Origin: Rhizobium altiplani
GTDB taxonomy: Bacteria > Pseudomonadota > Alphaproteobacteria > Rhizobiales > Rhizobiaceae
Assembly: GCF_001542405.1 (NCBI RefSeq)
Contig: NZ_LNCD01000042.1
Span: 1-64,000, forward strand
Direction of reading: 5' to 3'
Length of the DNA: 64,000 nt
The notes beneath the pieces were generated by a model that was not told where the DNA came from, did no database searches, and was given only the letters and a program-made list of their open reading frames with translations. Both the position numbers and the translations under genes were made by a program. How positions within the stretch are numbered: the stretch's first letter is position 1; each line of letters opens with the position of its first letter. Shown one piece after another: positions 35,477-42,923 of the stretch.

Positions 35477-36592
35477 ATGACGGGGCTCATCCTTCAATTC
35501 GGCACGAGCCGCTTCCTTCAGGCGCATGTGGATCTGTTCCTGCACGAGGCACGGGAAGCGGGTCAGGACGTACCATCGGTCGTCATCGTGCAGACCTCGG
35601 GCTCTGCCGAACGGGCCGGTCGGCTTGCGGCCTTTTCCGATCCGGCGGGCTTTCCTGTCGTTCTTCGCGGCCTTGAGAACGGCCTGGCCACCGAGCGTCG
35701 CGTGGCGGTGAAAAGCGTATCGCGCGGCCTTTCGACCGCCCGCGACTGGGCCGAGATCGTCGATCTCTTCGCTCACGAAGCCGATTTTGTGGTCTCCAAC
35801 ACCGGTGACTCAGGCTATGCGGTCACTCCCGGCGAGGCGTCCACCGGCCTTTTTGCTGACACGCCGCTTGTCTCGTTTCCCGGCAAGCTCCTTCAGCTTC
35901 TCCATGCCCGCTGGCAGCGTGGCGGGCGTCCGCTGACGGTGCTGCCATGCGAACTCGTCAACCGCAACGGACCGGCGCTAAGGGCCATTGTCCGCGACCT
36001 TGCGGCGACGGCCAGCGCCCCTCAGGATTTCCTGAGGTACCTTGACCAGGAGGTGGTTTTCGCCAACACGCTCGTCGATCGCATCGTCTCCGAGCCGCTG
36101 CAGCCCGCGGGCGCCGTGGCCGAGCCTTATGCGCTCTGGGCGATCGAGCGGGCGCCGGGCCTCAGCCTTCCCTGCACGCATCCGTCCATCGTGCTGACGG
36201 ACGACCTCGAACCCTACGAGCGCCTCAAGCTGCATATTCTCAATCTTGGCCACAGCGTTCTTGCCGATATCTGGCAGCGCGACGGACGGCCGGAGCATGA
36301 GACCGTTCGTGCCATCCTGGCAGAGCCTGCCGTCAACGCCCGTCTCGACGCGATCTATCGCGACGAGGTCCTGCCCGGTTTCTCCGCACGCGGGATGGAG
36401 GATGCGGCGCGCGCCTATGTCGCCACCACCATGGACCGCTTCCGCAATCCCTATCTCGACCACCGCATCGCCGACATCGCTGGCAATCACGCGCTGAAGG
36501 TCGAACGGCGTATCGCGGCCTTCCTCGATTGGGCCGGTACGCCAGCGCCGGTTCTTTCCTCGATCGTTTCCCGGCAGAAGGCGACGGCATGA
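35477..36592 (+). CDS. Mannitol dehydrogenase/tagaturonate reductase-family protein
   Basis: 371 residues from ATG 35477. LILQFGTSRFLQAHVDLFLH is the N-terminal NAD-binding signature and KLHILNLGHSVLADI carries the K-N-H catalytic triad of polyol-specific long-chain dehydrogenases. It is shorter than UxaB (about 480) or MtlK. Likely reaction: NAD(P)-dependent interconversion of a keto-sugar acid and a sugar acid or polyol. First gene of an operon with an ABC importer and a zinc dehydrogenase; its stop overlaps the permease start (ATGA). Confidence 0.8.
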   Translation: MTGLILQFGTSRFLQAHVDLFLHEAREAGQDVPSVVIVQTSGSAERAGRLAAFSDPAGFPVVLRGLENGLATERRVAVKSVSRGLSTARDWAEIVDLFAHEADFVVSNTGDSGYAVTPGEASTGLFADTPLVSFPGKLLQLLHARWQRGGRPLTVLPCELVNRNGPALRAIVRDLAATASAPQDFLRYLDQEVVFANTLVDRIVSEPLQPAGAVAEPYALWAIERAPGLSLPCTHPSIVLTDDLEPYERLKLHILNLGHSVLADIWQRDGRPEHETVRAILAEPAVNARLDAIYRDEVLPGFSARGMEDAARAYVATTMDRFRNPYLDHRIADIAGNHALKVERRIAAFLDWAGTPAPVLSSIVSRQKATA

Positions 36593-37272
36593 GCTATACA
36601 TTCGACTTTTCCGCCCTCCTGCCGTACTGGCCGGTGTTCCTGCAGGGGGTCTGGCTTACGCTGAAGCTTTCTGCGCTCGCAACAGTCCTGGGTTTCGTTG
36701 TCGGCACGCTCTGCGCCATCGCGCGGGCGGACGGTCCTTCCTGGCTGAAATTTCTGGTAGCGGTCTACGTCGAGACGATACGCAACACACCGCTGCTGGT
36801 GCAGATCTTCCTGGTCTATTTTGGCTTCGCCTCGATGGGCTTGAAGGTATCGGCGAACACGGCAGCTGTCGCAGCCCTTGTGGTCAATGTTGGTGCCTAT
36901 ACCTGCGAGATCGTGCGGGCGGGCCTCGAATCCATTCACAAGTCCCAGTTGGAAGCCGCCGAATGTCTTGGGCTGACGCGCACCCAGACCTATTGGCACG
37001 TCATCGTGCGTCCTGCGATCGAGCGTGTCTATCCGGCACTGACCAGCCAGTACGTACTGCTGATGCTCGCCTCGTCGATCACCTCGCAAATTTCCGCCGA
37101 GGAACTGACGGCTGTGGCAAACCGCATCCAGTCGGACACGTTCCGCTCCTTCGAGACCTATATCGTAACGGGGGCTCTATACATCGTCTTGTCCTTCGTG
37201 GTGCGGGTAGCCTTCATCCTGTTCGGCCTCGTTATTTTCCCCCGTCGGCGCAAGCTGGGCACGGCCATCTGA
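36589..37272 (+). CDS. Polar-amino-acid-type ABC permease 1
   Basis: 227 residues from ATG 36589 (overlaps the dehydrogenase stop). His/Glu/Gln/Arg/opine family permease: GVWLTLKLSALATVLGFVVG, ETIRNTPLLVQIFLVYFGFA and the EAA loop EAAECLGLTRTQTYWHVIVR. Heterodimer partner is the next gene. Transporters of this family in rhizobia also import opines and sugar-amino-acid conjugates, which would fit the surrounding dehydrogenases. Confidence 0.88.
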   Translation: MSYTFDFSALLPYWPVFLQGVWLTLKLSALATVLGFVVGTLCAIARADGPSWLKFLVAVYVETIRNTPLLVQIFLVYFGFASMGLKVSANTAAVAALVVNVGAYTCEIVRAGLESIHKSQLEAAECLGLTRTQTYWHVIVRPAIERVYPALTSQYVLLMLASSITSQISAEELTAVANRIQSDTFRSFETYIVTGALYIVLSFVVRVAFILFGLVIFPRRRKLGTAI

Positions 37273-37285
37273 GGAGGAACAGGAC

Positions 37286-37936
37286 ATGTCGCTCACGCCC
37301 GTCCACATCGAATTCATCGCCGTCGGGGCGCTCTGGACCATCGGTCTTTCAGCAATCGGCTTCATCGGGGGGTCCGTCCTGGGCTTCTCCATGGCGCTCG
37401 CCCGGATTTCTCCAAGCCCGCTGCTGCGGCGACTTGCCAGCGGCTATATCCAGATCGTGCAGGGCACACCGCTGCTCGTCACGCTCTTCCTCTTCTATTT
37501 CGGCCTTGCCGTCATCGGCCTCGATAGCCTCCCGGCCATTGTCGCCGCCGGCCTTGGCCTTGTCATCTACTCTTCTGCCTTCCTTGCGGAAATCTGGCGC
37601 GGCTGCCTGGAATCTGTGCCGAAGACCCAGTGGGAGGCGGCCGAATGCCTGGCGCTCAGCCGCTGGCAACGCATGACGCGGGTGATCCTTCCGCAGGCCA
37701 TGCGCATCGCCACGGCGCCGACCGTCGGCTTCCTCGTGCAGATCGTCAAGAACACCTCGCTGGCCTCGGTTGTCGGCTTCGTCGAGCTCGCCCAGGCCGG
37801 CAAGCTTGTCAACAACACGATCTTTGAGCCTTTCACGGTGTTCATCGTCGTCGCCGTCTTCTACTTCGCCATCTGCTACCCGCTCTCGGCCTGGAGCCGC
37901 AGCCTTGAAAGGAAACTCAATGTCGGCCGTCGTTAG
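37286..37936 (+). CDS. Polar-amino-acid-type ABC permease 2
   Basis: 216 residues, preceded by GAGGAGGA. Contains GYIQIVQGTPLLVTLFLFYF and the EAA loop EAAECLALSRWQRMTRVILP, as in HisM/HisQ-type permeases. Its last 17 bases overlap the ATPase gene. Partner of the preceding permease. Confidence 0.88.
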   Translation: MSLTPVHIEFIAVGALWTIGLSAIGFIGGSVLGFSMALARISPSPLLRRLASGYIQIVQGTPLLVTLFLFYFGLAVIGLDSLPAIVAAGLGLVIYSSAFLAEIWRGCLESVPKTQWEAAECLALSRWQRMTRVILPQAMRIATAPTVGFLVQIVKNTSLASVVGFVELAQAGKLVNNTIFEPFTVFIVVAVFYFAICYPLSAWSRSLERKLNVGRR

Positions 37937-38648
37937 CCTCAGCAACGTGCACAAAAGCTTCGGGGCCGTGAAGGTCCTGAAGGGGGTCAGTTTCGATATC
38001 GGCGCCAGCGAAGTGATCGCGGTGATCGGTGCTTCGGGCTCAGGCAAGTCGACTGCGCTACGCTGTATCAACGCACTCGAGACCATCGACAGCGGTGAGA
38101 TCCTCGTTTGCGGCCACAAGGTCCACGACGCTGCACTCGACCGGCGGGCGCTGCGTCGCGATGTCGGCATCGTCTTTCAGAGCTATAACCTCTTCCCGCA
38201 TCTGACAGTGGCACAAAACATCATGCTCGCGCCCTCCTGCGTGAAGAACATGGGCAAGGCTGAAGCGCGCGCGCTTGCCGAGCAGGTGCTGGCGAAGGTC
38301 GGCCTCCTGGAGAAGGCCGACAATTACCCCGAGCAACTTTCCGGCGGCCAGCAGCAGCGCGTCGCCATCGCCCGTTCGCTCGCCATGCAACCGAAGCTGA
38401 TGCTCTTCGATGAGGTGACCTCGGCACTCGACCCGCAGCTCACCGGAGAGGTGCTTCGCGTCATGGAGGATCTCGCCCGCGCGGGCATGAGCATGATCCT
38501 CGTCACCCACGAAATGGCCTTCGCCCGCAAGGTCGCGAGCAAGGTGATCTTCATGCACCAGGGCAAGGTCTGGGAAACGGGCCCCGGCGCGATGCTGGAT
38601 AATCCGCAGACCAAGGAACTAAGCGAGTTCCTGAGCAACGGCCTCTAA
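37920..38648 (+). CDS. Polar-amino-acid-type ABC ATPase
   Basis: 242 residues from ATG 37920. Walker A GASGSGKS, signature LSGGQQQR, Walker B LMLFDEVTSALD and H-loop LVTHEMAFA; standard GlnQ/HisP length. The DEVTSALD variant is common in this family. It energises the two permeases encoded immediately upstream. Longer upstream frames are shadows of permease 2. Confidence 0.9.
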   Translation: MSAVVSLSNVHKSFGAVKVLKGVSFDIGASEVIAVIGASGSGKSTALRCINALETIDSGEILVCGHKVHDAALDRRALRRDVGIVFQSYNLFPHLTVAQNIMLAPSCVKNMGKAEARALAEQVLAKVGLLEKADNYPEQLSGGQQQRVAIARSLAMQPKLMLFDEVTSALDPQLTGEVLRVMEDLARAGMSMILVTHEMAFARKVASKVIFMHQGKVWETGPGAMLDNPQTKELSEFLSNGL

Positions 38649-38679
38649 TTCGATCGAAATGTCTCAAGGAGGAGATTAA

Positions 38680-39474
38680 ATGATGAAACGCGGAACCCTG
38701 ATGACCAGCGCCTTGGCGCTCGCTCTCTTTGGTGCCGTCCCGGCAATAGCCATCGCCGATACGCTTGACGACATCAAGGCACGCGGCACGTTGCGCGCGG
38801 CCATCGACCTCGGCTCACCGCCCTTCGGCATGCAGGATGCCAACATGCAGCCGACCGGCTCCGAGGTCGAAAGCGCAAAACTGCTCGCCGATCACCTCGG
38901 CGTGAAACTCGAGATCATCGAGGTGACCAGCCCGAACCGCATTCCCTTCCTGCTCACAAACAAGGCCGACGTGGTCGTCGCGTCGCTCTCCATCAGTGAG
39001 GAACGCAAGAAGGTGATCGATTTCGCCGATCCGCACGGCGTCATCCAGGTCATCGCAGCTGCTCCGAAGGGCCTTGAGATCAAGGGGTTGGAAGAACTGG
39101 TGGGCAAGGATGTCGCAACAACCCGCGGTACGACCAACGACAAGGTAGCCACAAGCCAGGCGACGGGAGCCAACATCGTGCGTTATGACGACGACGCGAC
39201 CCTCGTCACCGCACTCGTCTCCGACCAGAACAATATCATGATCTCCGCTCCGCAGATCATGAATGCCGTCAACGAGCGCCGGACGAACGACCCGCTCGAG
39301 GTCAAGTTCGTGCTCAAGGTCAATCCCTATGCCGTTGGCCTGCGCAAGGGCGACGACGCGCTGAAGGCGGCGGTCAACGACTGGGTCAAGACCGATCTCG
39401 CCAACGGAAAGCTGAACGAGATCTACAAGAAGTACAACAACGTCGACCTGCCGGCGGAAATGCCGAAACCATAA
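38680..39474 (+). CDS. Polar-amino-acid-type periplasmic binding protein
   Basis: 264 residues; ribosome site AGGAGGAG upstream. Signal peptide MMKRGTLMTSALALALFGAV, cleaved near AIA. SBP_bac_3 fold: LRAAIDLGSPPFGMQDANM, NKADVVVASLSISEERKKVI. The ligand is not deducible; context with two sugar-acid or polyol dehydrogenases argues against a plain amino acid. Fourth component of the importer. Confidence 0.88.
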   Translation: MMKRGTLMTSALALALFGAVPAIAIADTLDDIKARGTLRAAIDLGSPPFGMQDANMQPTGSEVESAKLLADHLGVKLEIIEVTSPNRIPFLLTNKADVVVASLSISEERKKVIDFADPHGVIQVIAAAPKGLEIKGLEELVGKDVATTRGTTNDKVATSQATGANIVRYDDDATLVTALVSDQNNIMISAPQIMNAVNERRTNDPLEVKFVLKVNPYAVGLRKGDDALKAAVNDWVKTDLANGKLNEIYKKYNNVDLPAEMPKP

Positions 39475-39624
39475 GCGGACAGCGGGGCGGCCGACCCACG
39501 GTCGCCCATGCACCTCCCTCATCCGGTCGGGCTGCCGACTGATGATGAGGCGGAAGGTCCTTGTCGATATGCCCGGCGGCTCTGTGGTGCCGTTCCAAAC
39601 CTTCAGACAATCAGGATGAACTTC

Positions 39625-40635
39625 ATGAAAGCGCTTCTCTGCGAAGAACCCGGCCGTCTTTCGCTTGTCTCCCGTCCGGCACCCGCACCCGGCGCTGGCG
39701 AGGTTCTCGTGCGCATCCGCCATGTCGGCATTTGCGGGACCGATTTTCACATCTTCGCCGGCAAGCACCCCTTTCTCGAATACCCGCGCGTCATGGGCCA
39801 CGAACTTTCCGGTACGGTCGAAGAAGCCCCTGAGGGCAGCCGTCTCAAGGCGGGCGAACACGTCTATATCGTGCCCTATCTCTCCTGCGGTACATGTCAT
39901 GCCTGCCGGAAGGGGCTTTCGAATGCCTGCCAGTCGATCCGCGTGCTGGGCGTGCACTGCGACGGCGGCATGGCCGAATATGTTTCGGTGCCCGAGGCCA
40001 ACGTGGTGCCGACCGGCGGTATCGCGCTTGAAGATGCGGCGATGATCGAATTCCTGGCGATTGGCGCGCACGGCGTCAAGCGCGGCGCGATCAACGCCGC
40101 CGACCGCGTGCTCGTTACCGGATCCGGTCCGATCGGCATGTCGGCAATCATTTTCGCCAAGACGCGCGGAGCGCATGTGACTGTCATGGACACGCGCGCC
40201 GACCGGCTCGCCTTTGCCACAGACCGGCTCGGCGCTGACGCTGCAATGCTGGCCGATGCCTCCGCCGAGGCGGAAGCGAAGCGCCTGACCGGCGGCGACG
40301 GTTTCGATGTGGTGATCGACGCGACCGGGAGTGCCCGCCCCATCGAGCGGGGTTTCGGATTCCTCGCCCACGGCGCGCGCTATGTGCTGCTCTCCGTCGT
40401 ACGGCAAGACATCACCTTCTCCGACCCGGAATTCCACAAGCGTGAGGCGACGCTTCTGGCCAGCCGCAATGCCCAGCCGGACGACTTTGCCGAGGTCGTG
40501 CGCCAGATCGAGGCCGGCAAGGTGCCGACCCGTGCCCTCAATACGCATCGGGGACGCCTGGAAGATGGCGCGGCATTGCTGGTGGAATGGGCCCGTCCCG
40601 AGGCGGGCGTCATCAAAGCGATCCTGGACGTTTGA
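39625..40635 (+). CDS. Zinc-binding alcohol dehydrogenase, hexonate/threonine DH-like
   Basis: 336 residues from ATG 39625, better spaced from AGGA (39610) than ATG 39616. MDR family: catalytic zinc residues ICGTDFH and GHELSG, structural zinc CGTCHACRKGLSNAC, Rossmann motif VTGSGPIGMS. Similar to L-galactonate/L-gulonate 5-dehydrogenases and LgoD by overall pattern. Together with the tagaturonate-reductase-like gene it could run hexonate to keto-hexonate to epimeric hexonate. Last gene of the operon, 150 bases after the binding protein. Confidence 0.82.
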   Translation: MKALLCEEPGRLSLVSRPAPAPGAGEVLVRIRHVGICGTDFHIFAGKHPFLEYPRVMGHELSGTVEEAPEGSRLKAGEHVYIVPYLSCGTCHACRKGLSNACQSIRVLGVHCDGGMAEYVSVPEANVVPTGGIALEDAAMIEFLAIGAHGVKRGAINAADRVLVTGSGPIGMSAIIFAKTRGAHVTVMDTRADRLAFATDRLGADAAMLADASAEAEAKRLTGGDGFDVVIDATGSARPIERGFGFLAHGARYVLLSVVRQDITFSDPEFHKREATLLASRNAQPDDFAEVVRQIEAGKVPTRALNTHRGRLEDGAALLVEWARPEAGVIKAILDV

Positions 40636-40838
40636 AAGCATCGACGAATTTCAAGCGCGAGCTCGGGTCCCTGACGGGCTACCGCCGAAGCATCGAATGC
40701 CTGCGACAGCAGCTGGCGCAACCGCATTGGACTGCGTCGCAGTTGTATCTGCGACCTGACAGGTGCAAAGTACCCAATGAATAGCCGGAGATGAAAACCG
40801 GCCATGTGTTTCAACCCGTGAACAAGCAGCCGCGGACC

Positions 40839-41825
40839 ATGGAACTCATACTCGCCACCGGATTGATCGTCTTCAAGGTCGCGTTGCTGATTGCGATGCT
40901 GCTGCTGCTGCCTCTGCCTCTCACCTGGCTGGAACGCAAGATCGCCGGACACATGCAGCAGCGGATGGGGCCGATGCGGGTTGGGTGGCATGGGCTGCTG
41001 CAGCCTATGGCGGACGGAATCAAGCTCTTGACCAAGGAGGACCATATCCCCGCCGAGGCCGATCGCTTGCTGTTCAAAATGGCCCCCATTCTGGCGCTCG
41101 CTCCGCCCTTTGTCGTCTTCGTCGCGATCCCCTTCGGCGAATCCGTCTCGGTGCTCGGCAACGAGATTTCCCTCTATGTCTCCAACATGAATGTGGCGCT
41201 TCTCTTCGTCTTCGCGGTGCTTGGGATCGAGGTCTATGGCGTTATCTTCGGTGGCTGGGCCGCCAACAGCAAATACGCCGTCCTCGGCAGCCTCAGGACA
41301 TGCGCGCAGATGATCAGCTACGAGATCCCGATGGGGTTCGCGGTGATCGGCGTAGTCATGCTGGCGCAATCCATGAGCCTGTTGGAAATTGTGCGTGCGC
41401 AGGCCGATGTGTGGAACATCGTCTACCAGCCGATCGGCTTCTTCGTGTTTTTTGTCGCCGGCCTGGCCGAGGCCCAGCGCATTCCTTTCGACCTGGCGGA
41501 AGCGGAAGGCGATCTCGGCGCCGGGTTCCATACCGAATACAGCGGTATCCGCTTTGCGTTGTTCATGGTGAGCGAATATGCCATCGTCCTTTTGGTGTCG
41601 GTCCTGGCTGTGATCCTCTTCTTCGGCGGCTGGAACGGCGCGCTCATCCCCTTGCCACCGCTCCTGTGGTTCGCGCTCAAGGTCGCATTCTTCGTCTATA
41701 TGTTCATCTGGTTCCGTTTCACCTTCCCGCGCTACCGCTACGACCAGCTGATGGCGATCGGATGGAAAGTCTTGCTTCCTCTCTCGATGGCGAACATAAT
41801 TATCACTGGTCTTGTCTTCCTTTAG
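40839..41825 (+). CDS. nuoH: NADH-quinone oxidoreductase subunit H
   Basis: 328 residues from ATG 40839 (MELILATGLIVFK); an in-frame ATG at 40791 gives 16 extra residues without homology. Membrane subunit forming the quinone channel with NuoB and NuoD: ERKIAGHMQQRMGPMRVGWH, AEAQRIPFDLAEAEGDLGAG and WFRFTFPRYRYDQLM are conserved. About eight helices. It and nuoI stand on the opposite strand from the other nuo genes. Confidence 0.93.
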   Translation: MELILATGLIVFKVALLIAMLLLLPLPLTWLERKIAGHMQQRMGPMRVGWHGLLQPMADGIKLLTKEDHIPAEADRLLFKMAPILALAPPFVVFVAIPFGESVSVLGNEISLYVSNMNVALLFVFAVLGIEVYGVIFGGWAANSKYAVLGSLRTCAQMISYEIPMGFAVIGVVMLAQSMSLLEIVRAQADVWNIVYQPIGFFVFFVAGLAEAQRIPFDLAEAEGDLGAGFHTEYSGIRFALFMVSEYAIVLLVSVLAVILFFGGWNGALIPLPPLLWFALKVAFFVYMFIWFRFTFPRYRYDQLMAIGWKVLLPLSMANIIITGLVFL

Positions 41826-41855
41826 GGGCCAGAGCGGCTCGGTAGTGAGGCAGCG

Positions 41856-42422
41856 ATGTCGCACGCGCAGGACAGAATTGGCGCATGGATCGGCTGGGCG
41901 TTCTTCGCCGACCTGGCGAAGGCTTTGGCTCTGACCTTCGGTTACATGTTTTCCAAACCGGTAACCATGCAGTACCCGGACAAGGAGAAATGGCTCCCCT
42001 ATTCACGCTACCGTGGGCATCACTTCCTGAAGCGTGACGATGAGGGTGAGATCAAGTGCGTGGCCTGCGAACTCTGCGCGCGCATTTGTCCATGCGACTG
42101 CATCGAAGTCGTCCCCTACGAGGATGAGAAGGGCAAGCGTCACCCGGCAAAATTCGAGATCGATACGGCACGGTGCCTCTTCTGCGGCCTGTGCGAGGAT
42201 GCCTGTCCAGCCGACGCGATCGCGCTTGGCCAACAATACGAATTCTCCAGCTTCTCTTCGCGCGAGCTGGTGATCGGGCGTGACGATCTGCTTGCCAAGC
42301 CGGGCAAGGCAGCGACTGGCGGCAGCGTGGTGGCTGCGCGCCTCAACGTCGAACCGAAGGTCCTGGTCGAGACCGGCGGCCGGCAGGGGTACAATTGGTG
42401 GCGTAATATCCGACGAAGGTGA
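41856..42422 (+). CDS. nuoI: NADH-quinone oxidoreductase subunit I
   Basis: 188 residues. Two [4Fe-4S] motifs for N6a/N6b: Cys 68, 71, 74, 78 and Cys 107, 110, 113, 117 (CxxCxxCxxxCP each). It carries electrons from NuoG toward NuoB. The C-terminus with RQGYNWWRNIRRR is longer than in E. coli. Starts 31 bases after nuoH on the same strand. Confidence 0.93.
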   Translation: MSHAQDRIGAWIGWAFFADLAKALALTFGYMFSKPVTMQYPDKEKWLPYSRYRGHHFLKRDDEGEIKCVACELCARICPCDCIEVVPYEDEKGKRHPAKFEIDTARCLFCGLCEDACPADAIALGQQYEFSSFSSRELVIGRDDLLAKPGKAATGGSVVAARLNVEPKVLVETGGRQGYNWWRNIRRR

Positions 42423-42467
42423 AAATGCGCCAGCCGTCAAGGCAAAGCGCGCAGAGAGGAGGCCCAC

Positions 42468-42908
42468 ATGCATGTGCGCCAGATCTTGAACAGCAAGTCT
42501 CCCGAGATCGTCTCGGTTACACCCAACCACACGATGGTGGAGGTCCTGAGGTTGTTTCGAGAAAACAACATCGGCTTCGTTATCGTCGCCCGTTACCCGG
42601 GGGAATGCCTGGGAACGGTGTCGGAGCGGGACTGCTGCAATGCCGTCGCCAAATATGGCACCCAAGCACCCGCCATGCGCGTCAGCGATATCATGAGCCA
42701 ACGTGTGGCGACCTGCTCCACAGACGATTTACTGCCTCTCGTGATGGCGATCATGACCGAGCGGCGTACGCGCCATGTGCTCGTCATGGAAGGCGACAAC
42801 ATCGCCGGCATCGTCAGCATCGGCGACGTGGTCAAGTACAGGCTCGAGGAAGCGATGCGCACGGAGCAGGATCTGCAGGATTACATCTGCGGGGTCAGCT
42901 ATCATTGA
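42468..42908 (+). CDS. CBS-domain protein
   Basis: 146 residues: MHVRQILNSKSPEIVSVTPN then two CBS repeats (about 8-60 and 75-130, IMSQRVATCSTDDLLPLVMA), a pair that usually binds adenine nucleotides or NADH. It follows nuoI by 45 bases on the same strand and ends tail-to-tail 15 bases from nuoG. Stand-alone CBS-pair proteins in rhizobia are regulators of unknown targets; an energy-state link to complex I is inferred from location only. Confidence 0.85.
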   Translation: MHVRQILNSKSPEIVSVTPNHTMVEVLRLFRENNIGFVIVARYPGECLGTVSERDCCNAVAKYGTQAPAMRVSDIMSQRVATCSTDDLLPLVMAIMTERRTRHVLVMEGDNIAGIVSIGDVVKYRLEEAMRTEQDLQDYICGVSYH

Positions 42909-42923
42909 CAAGGCACGCCAGGG

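Noticed and set aside
38815..40641. 608-codon minus-strand frame opposite the binding protein and dehydrogenase genes
   Set aside because: GC-rich antisense shadow; both plus-strand genes have clear domains.
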